DNA of 21,757 nt. Origin: Choristocarpus tenellus KU-1152. Its lineage: Eukaryota > Phaeophyceae. The translations under genes were made by a program, and so were the position numbers. Positions within the stretch are counted from its first letter, which is position 1. Every line of letters begins with the position of its first letter. The DNA is taken from positions 1 through 21,757 of the forward strand of contig CAXNAD020000327.1 of the NCBI GenBank assembly GCA_964200185.2. The letters are read 5' to 3'. The notes under the pieces were generated by a model. The model had not been told where the DNA came from. It ran no database searches and saw only the letters and a list, made by a program, of their open reading frames with translations. Shown here in pieces: positions 1 through 10,180 of this stretch.

Positions 1-30
1 GTATGTCGGCCTTGGGGAAGCCCCAAAAAA

Positions 31-49
31 GGGGGGGGGGGGGGGGGGG
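31..49. repeat. poly-G run (19 G)
   Basis: An uninterrupted run of 19 G follows six A. A matching poly-C run of 15 lies at 349-363. Runs of this length are prone to length error in sequencing and slippage in vivo. Confidence 0.95.
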
Positions 50-348
50 AAACAGCGGCAATGACAAAAAAAAAAGGAGGCATCGCTTGTTACAAAGGCC
101 AACAAACAGCGTTCAAAGAAGGCGACAGATGCTTTGAAGTACTGCTACACACTAAAATGTTGCCATTAGTATACATGGAGTAGTAATCAATGTACGCAGC
201 GAGATAACGTGTGTAGAACAGTAGTGATTTTATTAGTGATAGAAAGGGACATCGGAATATAGTGATTTTGAAGTAACATTCTAGGAAACGTTTCGGTTGG
301 AGATCTACCGAATTGCACGAAAACGAGATTTTGGAGATTAGGAACTAT

Positions 349-363
349 CCCCCCCCCCCCCCC
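349..363. repeat. poly-C run (15 C)
   Basis: An uninterrupted run of 15 C, followed by TTCCCTT. Confidence 0.95.
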
Positions 364-732
364 TTCCCTTATGTATAAAACTCATTCTTCTTGGTGAAGC
401 AGAACACTATCACGTAGCGTGCGAACAACCAACCCACAGTCCGTCACACGGTCCACGCACCTCTCTGCCTGCTGATGCCGACACCTCTCCCTCACTCGAA
501 CACTGTCGTCCCTGTCGACAAACAGGGTTGCTGACTTGGAAGCACCAGCCATCTCCTGCATGCAACGAGGACAAGAGAGGCAACCAGAGGTTTTCACGTA
601 GGGCTCAGATAATTTAGTGAGAGTACATGGGGAGAGGGGGAAATGTCGACACCTCGTCCTTACCGGTCAGAGCCAGGAGAGCAAACCTGCTGCGATGCAT
701 GCGGAAAACACGAACACAAGATAACACCAGTG

Positions 733-756
733 AGCAGCAGCAGCAGCAGCAGCAGC
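733..756. repeat. (AGC)8 trinucleotide repeat
   Basis: Eight uninterrupted AGC units. On the minus strand this reads as poly-Ala in one frame, but that frame has no other coding signs, so I treat it as a microsatellite. Confidence 0.95.
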
Positions 757-934
757 GCTGACAGAGCGGTTGGGATCACGTTGTTGTTTTTTTAACGTCG
801 CCAGAAAAAAAAAAAAATAGTTCATTTTTATTTGTATTTTATTTTTTAATGTCGTGAGAGAAGTGGTTGTCTGAGGAACAATAAGTCGGCACACAGAAGA
901 AGAAAAAGAAACAATAATCAGAAAAAATAAAAAT

Positions 935-990
935 TATATATATATATATATATTTGCATGAATTTGTGACCGGCCCTCTTGCTACTTTTT

Positions 991-1028
<38 letters not shown>
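935..1028. repeat. compound microsatellite: (TA)n, poly-T, (GT)16
   Basis: A TA tract at 935-952 is followed about 30 bases later by poly-T (985-995) that runs directly into 16 GT units (996-1028, last unit partial). GT tracts of this size can adopt Z-DNA. The frames through it are repeat artefacts. Confidence 0.95.
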
Positions 1029-1029
<1 letters not shown>

Positions 1030-1250
1030 CTGTGTGCTTTGTTGTGCGACAAAACACCGGCCCCTCGAATGCCTCTCATGCTCAATGCGCAAGGAGCATT
1101 TATTGATGGATGATGTTACCAAACACAGAGATAAGGCAGTCCAAAAGCACAAAATGCACCGGAGTGCGTCGAACATGGATGGGGGGGAGAGGGGTAAACA
1201 CTCTGGATGCCACAGGGCAGTGGGTTGTTGTGCACTTAAGAGGCATGGTG

Positions 1251-1355
1251 ATTGGCTATATAAGAGGAGGCTTGTGACCAGTGCCGATTGGTTCACCGCG
1301 TTGGTTTGAATCACGGGCTGGGTGCTCACATCACAAATTCCTGTCTTCTCATTGG
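1251..1355 (+). promoter_or_regulatory. possible promoter: ATTGG boxes and TATATAA
   Basis: Three ATTGG motifs (inverted CCAAT boxes) lie at 1251, 1287 and 1351, and TATATAA is at 1257-1263 only two bases after the first. ATTGG and TATA motifs this close are suggestive of a core promoter, but no gene downstream on either strand is recognisable, so this is weak. The spacing of two bases between box and TATA is also tighter than usual. Confidence 0.25.
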
Positions 1356-1509
1356 TCAGCAATATTGCCCTTGAGCTGGGCCCCAAACAACCCTTACAAC
1401 CCACCTCCTTACCTTGAGGACGTTAAGCTGGTTGCTGATCAATCATCTATTTTTTCTTATAATTTGGGCTTTTGTCCACTTCAATTAATAGTCTCAAGGA
1501 GTAAATAAT

Positions 1510-1510
<1 letters not shown>

Positions 1511-1543
<33 letters not shown>
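1511..1543. repeat. (AAT)n microsatellite
   Basis: About ten TAA/AAT units, running into a short AT tract. Confidence 0.9.
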
Positions 1544-1721
1544 TATATTCAATGGAAAAACTGGTCTATAAATTTTCCCACCTCCCAGATATCACCGTAA
1601 CCAGTGTAGTACGATCAGGCCACACATCATATATAGAGCTAGCCCACCACGAGCCAATAAAGACTGCTGCTGAGATAACATATACTCCATATACATTGAG
1701 GGTTGAAGTAAGGGCAGAGTG

Positions 1722-1769
1722 AACACACACACACGCACACGCACGCATGCACGCACAAATGCACACAAG
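1722..1769. repeat. (AC)n and (CACG)-rich tract
   Basis: A short AC run with interspersed GCAC and GCATGCACGCAC units. It is purine/pyrimidine alternating throughout. Minus-strand Cys/Val/Arg-rich frames across it are repeat artefacts. Confidence 0.85.
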
Positions 1770-1951
1770 GTCATCTCAGTGACTAGGTCATGACTTACAA
1801 GCCGCTCTATTGGTCTCTATATACTCATGTTGTGTTGCATTATGCACTGTTAAGTAATAGTCCTCAGACTTGTAGGCATTTTAATCCACACATACAAGCA
1901 CTTAGTACACCAGAAACATACGTCCTGTCATGTCTCTGTTTCTCTCTCTGC

Positions 1952-1956
<5 letters not shown>

Positions 1957-1988
<32 letters not shown>
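1957..1988. repeat. (TC)16 microsatellite
   Basis: An uninterrupted TC tract preceded by shorter TCTCTCTCTG blocks from about 1930. The plus-strand frame through it encodes a Ser/Leu run and is an artefact. Confidence 0.95.
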
Positions 1989-1992
<4 letters not shown>

Positions 1993-2490
1993 CCCGATGC
2001 TTGTCCTCCATATTTTTGAGCTCCTCTCGCATGGTACTTGCATCCACCATCGCTGCATGGGCCCTCTTTTGTTGCTTACGGCCCAATTCCTCTTCCCTCT
2101 ACACCGCATCAATTTGTTCAGTTTTTCATCCCCACAGCAACAGGAGAGGTCAAACAGGAAGGGTACCCTAGGGGTCATGGATCACATATAAATGCTACAG
2201 CAGTTTTTTTTCTTTTGAAAAGTGCACACTATGATTTGGGTCAAGGATCACGAAAACAACAATGGCACTTGTTTTTCTTGCATAAGAACATGTTGAGATT
2301 AGGATTAGGGCAAGTTTGCATCATATGTGAGTAGACCCAATGCTTGGAGAGCCGATATAGACCATGGATGGGGAGGACATTTCCAATATTTAAACATCAA
2401 CCATGTTCCTTCGTACAAAGTAGGAAGAGGGCACTCCATGCACAACACACTTCTACACATGCACATTGCAACAAAATTCTCCACAACCGT

Positions 2491-2970
2491 CTATTGCCAC
2501 CACTGCCCCACCTTGAGCTGATCGATGAGTCTTGCACAATCTCTTCTGGCTGACGTCAGCTCAAGCTCAAGGTCTTCCACCCTCTGATGTAGTCGTTTCA
2601 TCTCCTATAGTTGGCACAAGCAGCCCCCAGTGGCGGGAACATAATTCTATTAGCACGATCGATTCGGTTCGAGAGCAGGAGAACCTCGTGTGAGCTTTCA
2701 CGAGAGTCCCCATTGTTTTGAATAGCTTCGTCGAGTTTTTCGACTTTCTTGAACAGCGAAGGTGTAGCGTCGGATTTATGAGCTGGTATCCCAATAAATC
2801 AGGAAGAAACTTAGGGGTGTTCCACTTCAAATCTAACAAGATCGCATAGATCGATACTTTCTCTTTACCATAGAAAACCACTTCTCAAAAAGGCTACGGT
2901 CACTACCAACCTCGGCTGTGGGCACTTCAGCGGCGGGTTCTCGAAGCCAGACAACATCACGCCCCCGATA
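2491..2970 (-). pseudogene. coding remnant of an unidentified coiled-coil protein
   Basis: Three stretches on the minus strand look coding but lie in different frames. 2968 to about 2843 encodes RDVVWLREPAAEVPTAEVG and then SDRSLFEKWFSMVKRKYRSM. 2779 to 2605 encodes SDATPSLFKKVEKLDEAIQN followed by a Leu-, Arg- and Asn-rich segment. 2601 to 2491 encodes MKRLHQRVEDLELELTSARR and ends DQLKVGQWWQ-stop, with coiled-coil spacing. Charged, heptad-like composition and few stops argue for past coding. The frames could be joined by introns (CAG at the start of the middle block is an acceptor candidate) or broken by frameshifts. I do not recognise the family, and Gag of a retroelement or a host structural protein are both possible. 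Confidence 0.4.
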
Positions 2971-4090
2971 AAAGGAGAACGAAATACTTGACCTCACAAC
3001 TCACTTCGGTCTCGGACATGTGTTGATATTTATACAAACGTCACTACTATTGTGCGACAGCTACAATAAATACTTCAAGCAATGCCACAGTCGAAAGCGC
3101 CAGAGTCGACTCGAGTGGGCATGGTACAGCTTCACTCGACAACTGCAGTTACCCTAGGCTTCACTCTGTACAATTGACACATGCTGCGCTTGACCTCCCA
3201 AAAGTATTGCTGACAGTAGGTCTGGCGCAATTGTGTTGGGGCGAAGCTGAACCATATTGTTCAGAGACAAGAAGTAATGCCCGTTCAACAACAAGACACA
3301 AACGGCCTCAGTATCACCTTTTATCCCCATCCATTTCATCTTTCAAACGAATGTCTCATCCGGACACCGAAAATAGCAAGCGCTAAGAGTAGGTTAAGGA
3401 CCCCTGAGATGGACCCACTCTTACTGGTGTTCAAGATTCAAACCTCACCTCATCCACCCTTGGGTCAATTTTCCTCGAACTTCCCTTAGGCAGAAGTTCA
3501 TTCGCAACTCTCCTCGTAGATGATTTCAGGAGAGATTTTTCTTCCCACACATCTTCGTGACCCACATCCGCCCACAGCTGAGTCCCCCCCCCAAAACCTC
3601 GCCCAGCTCTACCGTGAGTTGGGGCTGTCCCTAAGCTTACAACCTCAAAACGTGTGTGACCTAGAGCCAGTCCTAGATCAAGCAAAGAGCTCATATCTTC
3701 TCCCATTCCACCGTCCTCTACTCCGCTATCCATTGAAGTGCTTTGAGGGCGTACGAGAAATGCAGTGTTGTCCTCTTGTAAGTTGTAGACTGATACCCTG
3801 TTTTACTGTCTCTTTCATGGATCAAACTGTTTTTGAAATTGAAATTTGGATGGAAAATTCAGACGCGCCAATCGCGCGCTCATTGGATTATTTACGTTTT
3901 TATTATTTTATATGTTGGTGTTCTTTGTCAGTGAGAAGAGTAGGAACGACAGTGGGGAAACACTTTCCTGTTAAGAATGCTATGTATTGATGATGGGGAT
4001 TTTCTGTCTCAGAACCAAGGTTATTTTGGTTAGGATAATGACAGTGATTGTGAAGGCGGTCAGGTCATTCGGGCTAACCACCTGTGATTA
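2971..4090. other. no recognisable gene
   Basis: Frames are open on both strands at 3431-3733 (minus, Gly/Asp/Glu-rich) and 3520-3990 (plus, Pro/Leu-rich, then hydrophobic). They overlap each other, and neither matches a family I know. The plus frame turns AT-rich and low in complexity after 3830. At most one holds a real exon and I cannot say which. The stretch 2971-3430 shows nothing. Confidence 0.5.
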
Positions 4091-4099
4091 AAGACATGG

Positions 4100-4650
4100 A
4101 AGACCTCAGCCTCCCCACAACACTGCAGATATAATGAAGATTCGGGGTTTGGGTGAGCACTGCGAGCAGACTGACAAGCTTATTTTCCTTGTAGAAATCA
4201 TCAGCGATGAAGCTGACATTAACACCGAAATGATCAGACGGGTGAAAAAAGTTTGGGGTTGTTTCCGCAAGAATAGCGAAATGTTTTACGGCAGGACGAT
4301 TGGTGTATTAGATGAGGTCAAGATTGGAATCCTCAAGGCTGAAGTGGTTCAATAGTTCTGTGATACAGACAATCCGAAAAGGTTCACTATATGAAACTTC
4401 GCTCTCATCGTCACAAATTCCTCGTACACTGCCTCTCGGATTTCACACACAGGCATCGACCACACACAGTCTTACACAGGTATCCTTGTCAAGACTGATT
4501 GGGACGATTGTGCGAAAACCGAGAAACCTATTCGTAGGTTCAGTTGTCTGGATGGAGGACGGGCGACTTCCAAAGCCGTTGGTGTTCGGGAGATGGAAAG
4601 TGTAAGCAAGGTAGGCAGGAAACGTTTGGGATGTCCCATCGGTACACCGC
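4100..4650 (+). pseudogene. non-LTR retrotransposon reverse transcriptase, C-terminal remnant
   Basis: The segment read from 4134 contains IRGLGEHCEQTDKLIFL, then IISDEADINTEM, RRVKKVWGCF and GILKAEVVQ. This is the pattern (F.YLG..IS.DADI, RR...AW..F, K..LLKAEVVEALLYG) that follows the RT palm in many LINE-type elements. After a stop at 4352 the homologous reading continues in other frames: HYMKLRSHRHKFLV at about 4402, matching EHYAKLR..HHK.L, and FVGSVVWMEDGRLPKPLVFG at about 4530-4590, matching F.G...R..D.RLP...MFG. At least three frame changes or stops make it non-functional. The RT catalytic core is not seen upstream. It abuts a DNA transposase remnant on the same strand. Confidence 0.7.
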
Positions 4651-4664
4651 ACATCCTTCTGCAA

Positions 4665-5160
4665 ATGGGGGGCCAAAGCACGGGTCTCCCTTGCTTGTGG
4701 GATCTGTGCAAGCACAAGAAGGTGAAGAAGGTCAACCAGTGGATCAAGCCAGTCCTCTCAGACCAGCATAAGACAGTAGGGTGGGTTTCGTCATCAGCCA
4801 AATGCACAGGAGGGGGGGAAGTGGAGTATTTGCAGATGATCAATATCACTGGGTGCATGTGGGTGAGAAGAGGTTTTACATCCTCAAAGATGAGCAAGGT
4901 GAGTACCTTCACCTCACTGAGGACCCCCCAACCCCCCACGGGCACAGTATAAGCGTTGCATTGCGAAGGTAATGTTCTTTGCAGCCGTGGCCCACCCTAG
5001 GAAGCTCTCCAACAGGATCTGGCTAATCATGGACACCAGGGTCGCTCAGCGCTCCAGAAACACCACCTGAAGGGCACCAAGGTACTTATGCCAGCCATGG
5101 TGGATGGGGAGAGGTAAAATAAGCTCATGATGGAGGATATCATCCCTAATATATTAGGGC
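4665..5160 (+). pseudogene. DDE transposase remnant (IS630/Tc1-like family of oomycetes and algae)
   Basis: Four blocks in shifted frames follow the order of one transposase. CLWDLCKHKKVKKVNQWIKP then VLSDQHK (from about 4690) corresponds to the HTH end and the P.L...HK motif. HVGEKRFYILKDEQGEYLHL (about 4850-4910) corresponds to VHVDEKWFYL in the family. KRCIAKVMFFAAVAHPRK (about 4950-5000) corresponds to K.FI.KVMFL.AVARPR, then VAQRSSRN matches a conserved RSS.NR motif. KGTKVLMPAMVDGER and LMMEDIIPNI (about 5070-5155) match the segment leading to VIPAI. The first catalytic Asp appears as Gly in HVGEK. The third-acid region is missing, and an in-frame stop interrupts GER-stop-NK. Family recognition is from memory of conserved motifs and was not searched. 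Confidence 0.65.
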
Positions 5161-6604
5161 ATAATATTGTATAATATTGTGGATGGTTCCCCACATTTCT
5201 GTGTAGACTACCGTTTGACCTCCCTCCCCATCACCAGGGAGGGGGAGGGTCAACAGTCAGATCCTTGACAATCTGACCTACACTCCCTTCACAAGGGGGA
5301 GGAACATTAATCAAACCGTCTCCTTTGTTGCCAAAAGATAGCCTCTCACCTAGAACAAAGCTGTTCTCACTTCTGTCGCTACAGGGAGAGTTGTCAGATA
5401 GGGATGAAGTGGAAGAAAATATGAACAAATAGACTGTACATCTAATGGTGGGCCACCTGCTTCAGGATGGGAAAACTTGTCCTCAGAACGAGGGTCTGCA
5501 TCAAGCTTCCCCCCCCTTTCACAAAGCAGGGGCAACCTCTCCTACTGAGGCAAGACTGGGGCCCTTAGTGGACAGCCAGGTCAGGTTACGTGTAGTAACT
5601 ATGGCACCAGTTGAAGTAAGAACACGATAGGCATCACGGGGGTGATTGATCCCTGACCCCAGGTAAAACACCGTTGAACCTTTTGGAAAGTCATACGGGT
5701 CTTACTGAGTAGGCAAAAACCAGGTTGAAGAAATTGGTAGGTCAACAGGGGTGCAGGGGTGCCATACCACATTTCATACGGTGATTTACAACCAGGGTTT
5801 GCCGCGGTTGATGTGTGATTCAGCGAGTGATATAGTGTTGAGCTTCAGCCCATAGAGAGTCTATCTTGGAGACAGTGACATGGGGGAAAAGTAGTGGAGC
5901 TTGAAGGTGGGCAGCGAATGAAGCTTCACAACAATAATACCCAGCACACGTTCAGCAACCCCAATAAATCGAGGACTGTCTGCCGGTGTGGACTCCTGTT
6001 TAATCCCACGTTCACGACAAAGAGCGCCGAAAGCACCCTCATAAAACTCCCCACCATTATCAGACCACACGCACATAACCCGAGAGGGAGTACGGTCAGC
6101 CCGGATATCGGCCAGCTAATTCTTGAAGGCTTCGGCGGCATCTGACTTAGCACAAAGGAAATACAACCAAACAAAATGAGAATAGTTGTCCCGGATTATC
6201 ATGGTGTATCATTTACCGCCAATTGAAAGGGTGACCCTCTTCCCACTTAGATCGACAAAACCCCAACCCAGCTTTCTCCTCGCCCTAGTAGATATGCTGG
6301 ACTGGACGCCCTTCCATATGCCCTTGCTCATAGAGCAGCCTGCACATGGCTCCAGCTTACCCACCAATGTAATGCCCATTGAAGTGGCGGTGGACTTGAG
6401 CATTGCCTCATGTACGTGGCCATGAGAGCAATGAAAGAGGTCAATGCCAACGTCGGTGTGGGGAGCGTGAGGTGCAAGCGAGGGGGCTATGGTAGCCTTC
6501 AAAGCAACTTCAGCATTTTGACCCGGTCACGGCAATATGCGTTGACCATGGATGGTATAACGACAATTAGGATATCTTGTGATGATAAGTTTGCCATCAA
6601 GTAA

Positions 6605-6635
6605 CGAAATGTACTAGCTGTGCCAGTACATTTCG
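6605..6635. repeat. perfect 11-bp inverted repeat
   Basis: CGAAATGTACT at 6605-6615 is the exact reverse complement of AGTACATTTCG at 6625-6635, with a 9-base spacer. It lies at the end of the copia protease region, just after (on the minus strand) the conserved NLSSCQAAADMG segment. Confidence 0.85.
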
Positions 6636-6803
6636 CACCCATATCTGCTGCGGCTTGGCAAGAAGAAAGGTTGAATCCAAGATTTGGGACATGTGCGACA
6701 TTCTGAAGGAGTATATCTACTTCCTTATTGTCACGCGAGGGAAACAAGATGGTTAGATCATTATGACCGGCAATACAAAAGGAATTCTGACTGGCAGTAA
6801 TTA

Positions 6804-7321
6804 TGTTACAGCATGCCCCAGAACTCACCTCCACAGGATGTGTAACTCAAATCCAATTACCTTAAAGCGATGCTATGGGGACGTTGCCCTTGGTAACAGT
6901 TTGTTGGGTGTCAGGCAGCCTTCTCTTGATACTCAACTAAGTGCTTAGCTCAAAGCTTGACTCATTGTTTCGTTCAAGATAAAAAGACTGATTTAAGAGG
7001 GGTAAAGGTTTTTGACCAAAAGCCCTCTTATTATTTTCATCATCCACCCAATTTCTTTGGTCTTCTATGCAACTGCTCTATACGTACTCCAATCATAAAC
7101 CTTTGTTCTGCAACTTCTTAGGAATTTTGACATTTTCTTCCGTAATGTTACGTATGCATGATGAATCTTACTCTATATCTTCTACGAAATCAGCATTTAT
7201 TCTGTAAGGCTACCAATGTGTTAATAATCTTGTATATTGTTCGCACTTGTTAGAACTCAAGAAGAAATGCTCGCGTTTGTTATAACACAAGAAGAATTGC
7301 TCGCGCTATTCGCCTGTAATA
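6804..7321 (+). mobile_element. LTR-like insertion (518 bp) in copia protease, 4-bp target duplication
   Basis: This interrupts the copia protease between KPCVAD and the segment before IAGHNDLTI. It starts TGTTACAGCATGC and ends CGCGCTATTCGCCTGTAATA. Flanks ATTA (6800-6803) and ATTA (7322-7325) are a target-site duplication. Removing the element and one ATTA brings the two protease parts back into one frame. Both ends match the ends of the element at 11058-11765 in inverted orientation (TGTTACAGCATGCTCCAGAA and the complement of CTCGCGCTATTCACCTG). Interior matches include TGTTAGAA followed by AGAAGAAATG. TG start and small terminal inverted repeat fit a solo LTR. A non-autonomous DNA transposon is the alternative. 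Confidence 0.8.
7242..7310. repeat. 30-bp tandem duplication, 2.3 units
   Basis: Units at 7242-7271 and 7272-7301 share TTGTTA.AAC.CAAGAAGAA followed by TGCTCGC, and a third unit begins at 7302. The related element at 11058-11765 shows only one such unit, so the duplication arose in this copy. Confidence 0.8.
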
Positions 7322-8599
7322 ATTACCCTTCAATCTGCCACACAGGGCTTGTAGTTAGTCATACACGCTATCATGTTTGTCATGTGACATGTAGCCGCAC
7401 TGTCAAAAATCCACTCTTCTCTTTCGTGGCCAACCCCAACACTTGACACCAAACATTCAATTACCCCACACTTGCCTTGAGCATTGCTGCTCGGAGAGTC
7501 ATCAATGATGGCCAGTAGTGCGTACCGCTCGTTGTTGTTGCTGCTGGTCGCAGTTTCCGCAGCAATGTGAGAATGTTTCGCCTTGGTCTTGTTCTTTTCT
7601 CTCCCAGACTCCACCGAAGTCATGAAAACTGAAGTACATGTTGTAGCAGCATGATGGGCACGTCCACAACACTACTTGGTGCAAATGCACCTTGCGCAAT
7701 CTCCCTTTTCGTGTCCATTCTTACCACACTTCTCACAAGGAATCTTCTCGGAACTTATAGGGTTGTAATTAGAACCATTTTTCTTATCTTCCACCACGAA
7801 ATTTACGTTCCACCCCACGACCTTGGTTGTTACGATGAGAGTGACTCTTTCTCTGTGATTAGCTGCTAACAACCAAAGCGTGGCTGTTCTTGTGTCTTAA
7901 CTCCTTCCCTTCATGAAGGGAAGCATATCACTCTCGGACTGTCTTCTCTACGTCTGCTCGACATAGTGTCCTCTGCAAGGCCATCATGCGTATCTGGGTA
8001 TCGTAATCTGATTCGAGTGCGCTCAGAAACTGTAGGAGCAGCAGCTTGTCCGAGATAACGAGGTCCATCCTTCCCCGTAGGTCCTCCAATTGGGTTAAGG
8101 TCAGGAGAGGATTTTCCCCCTTCTCCACCTTCGAAGAGAAAAACCCACGGAACAAATGTTGGCTATTACCCACTGTATTAGGCATGAACCAATCATCTAT
8201 TGCTTGGAAAGCTCGCTCGGGCTTTGGTGCGTATAGCACAGAGAGCCCTGGTGGTGGGTGCAACAAGAGCAACAGTAAGTGCATAGTAAGCCTCTTCGGC
8301 CATCCAGATATCACTCGCACTGAACCCATCGAAGAGAAGTTCCTCATTGGAGCGTTCTTGTTTAACTGGTCTTTCACTTGTCAACGCACCCAGGCAGTGG
8401 GTATATCGACAATGCACAATGAAACGCCTCCGACAGTCTTGGTAGTCCGAGTCGTCCAATAATTTTGGTGGCTGAGCCCTTGACCTCTTGGGGTGAACAG
8501 TATATGCGCCTGATCCCAAACTTATCGAAGGACCGGGCCTCCGGCTCACCCCACTTCTGACGCTTATGGCATCCAAACTGTTTTCCCTCTCTGGGAAAT

Positions 8600-10180
8600 T
8601 TTCCCTCAATATGGGTTCCACAGGACCCTCTTCAACTGGTATTGCACTTCTAGCTTATGATTTCACTGTCAAACACAAGGCCAGTAAGCTAAATGTTATA
8701 CTACCTGATACTCTATCTCGTATTTTCAAGTTTGAGGAACAGGAGAAATCCGATGCGCCAATACTGGCACCCATCTCTCGTAATGTGCCTATCAATAACG
8801 TGCATTTACCACACGTGTTCAAAAGGGTATGAGATATCTGCTTCTAACGTTGACCAAGCAACACCCGTTCTAAGTTGTCGTGAACTATTTACTAGTTACA
8901 CTACTGTGTTCCAGTGGACCCGGAGCAATTGCATAAGGAGCAGAAATCCGAGTTCGGACAATATTTCAGGTATTTGCAGCCCCCCAACGTCGCCCCACCA
9001 CCTGATAAGGAATCAACGACATCTAAATCGTATTTTTTCCTTCGTAGTAACTTACTATGTCATTCGTATTTACCAGGCCATATTCGTAAGAGGAGCATGA
9101 GATCAGTTGGTCATTCCTCGCTCGTTAGTCCGTCTGATACTCCACGGTTGCCAGGACCACGCATTGTCTGGAGCCACACTTTTATATTTCAAATCCACGT
9201 TCAATAAGGTTAGAGACTCGTATTGGTGGCCAACATTCAATATCGAAATTCGTACACGGTGCCGTGATTGTCTGCGATGCCAAACGCATAAGACTGCTCA
9301 CAACAAAGCTACGCTTCCCCCATATCATACGCCTGTTGTCAGACCATTTCAACATGTTGCCATTGATTTGGTAGAGTGCAAAACACATTCCCTAGCACGA
9401 AATGGTGCGATAAGCTCGTATGTGTTGTGTGCCATTGATCACCCCACTCGTTTTGTTATGCTGAATCCTGTTTCAAACAAAGAGGCCACAACAATTGCTC
9501 GTACGCTCGTAGAACATGTATTTTCAATTTTCGTCCCACCTGAGCCGTAACACTCCGATCAAGGTACCGAATTTGAAAACAGTATCGTTGCAGAGTTGCA
9601 ATCTGTCTTTGGTTACAAGAAAACCAAAACCACACCCCTTATCACTCTCAAGGAAATTCTGTGTTAAAGAGACTACATGGTAAGTTGCATTCTATGCTAG
9701 CAATGTATTTATCTCTGTTGTTGAGGACAACTAGGCATCGTTACTGCCTATCGTATAATAAGCCCATAAGACAGCTTTCAGTGCAAGGTTGCATGAAACC
9801 CCGTTTTCCCTTCTGTTTGGAAGACAAGCTCGTTTACCTGTTGATATTATCCTACCAGATGTCACTACTGAAGAGTTTACTCAGCAAGCCAAAGATAACT
9901 TACAGCTTGCATTTGAGTGGGCACACCTTAACCTCCATGAACGCCTTCAAAATCAGGAATGTGCCAACCAACGTCTCGTAATCCTCGTTTTCGTATATAA
10001 TGATAAACCTCTAGTCCACATGCGAGTACTGATGGTCCAAATCCGAAGCTATTTTACCCTTGGAGGGATCCGAATGAAGTACGTTATAAGGTATCACTCG
10101 TCGTGTACAGGGTCGTATTACCTGGAAACCCATGTTAATTTTCCGTTCATATGGGTAGAATGAATCGTTACTATCCTCAG
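8600..10180 (+). pseudogene. Ty3/gypsy retrotransposon remnant: RNase H end and integrase
   Basis: Plus-strand blocks in order: YDFTVKHKASKLNVILPDTLSRIF (8659-8730; family motif F.V.HKPG..N.v.DtLSR) is the RNase H end. SYWWPTFNIEIRTRC and CRDCLRCQTHK (about 9220-9290) give the WP and CC half of the integrase zinc-binding domain. HVAIDLVE, CAIDHPTRF, and SDQGTEFEN after a stop at 9548-9550 give the integrase catalytic core. The segment matching YH.QGN..ER has Lys where the catalytic Glu is expected (SVLKRLHG). TPFSLLFGRQARLPVD (about 9795) and VHMGRMNRYYP (about 10150) mark the integrase C-terminus. Frameshifts near 9100, 9650 and 9790 make it inactive. Gag, protease and RT are missing. It is truncated where it meets the copia 5' side near 8500-8620. 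Confidence 0.87.

Larger units (their letters stand above)
1..2490. other. gene-poor, microsatellite-rich stretch
   Basis: I see no reading frame here that I would call a gene. Long frames in this part are made of simple repeats (GT, TC, CAG) or have no recognisable composition. A minus-strand frame at 382-597 has a plausible coding look (Arg/Asp/Cys-rich, ending QEE) and an AG just upstream of its interior, so it could be a terminal exon, but nothing identifies it. A short hairpin, TTGGGG-AAG-CCCCAA, lies at 12-26. Confidence 0.6.
5230..8480 (-). pseudogene. Ty1/copia LTR retrotransposon polyprotein, degenerate, RT absent
   Basis: Read on the minus strand from about 8480 down: Gag core (EAYYALTVALVAPTTRAL, then in another frame PERAFQAIDDWF and LLLLQFLSALESDYDTQIR). 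CCHC zinc knuckle CEKCGKNGHEKGDC at about 7735-7694. Aspartic protease motif WIFDSAATCHMTN near 7400, continuing as IAGHNDLTI and LLQNVAHVPNLGFNLSSCQA at about 6770-6650. GAG-pre-integrase H-H-C-C module (LFHCSHGHVHEAML, PCAGC) near 6440-6340. Integrase core with FVDLSG, WSDNGGEF and GVAER. Integrase C-terminal SPYEMWYGTPAP and LQPGFCLL at about 5780-5690, then a Ser/Asp/Pro-rich linker to about 5230. Stops at about 6207 and 6118 and a Gag frameshift near 8200 show it is dead. No RT or RNase H follows, so the 3' half is deleted. Confidence 0.88.

Noticed and set aside
982-1404. Minus-strand 140-codon frame
   Set aside because: It ends in a (HT)n stretch from the GT microsatellite and has no coding features elsewhere.
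1790-2191. Plus-strand 133-codon frame
   Set aside because: The middle is a Ser/Leu run translated from the TC microsatellite.
4472-4945. Minus-strand 157-codon frame
   Set aside because: It is antisense to the RT and transposase remnants, whose plus-strand motifs are recognisable.
7242-7310. Direct repeats considered as a CRISPR array
   Set aside because: Units are contiguous with no spacers, there are only two to three of them, and the context is a eukaryotic retroelement.
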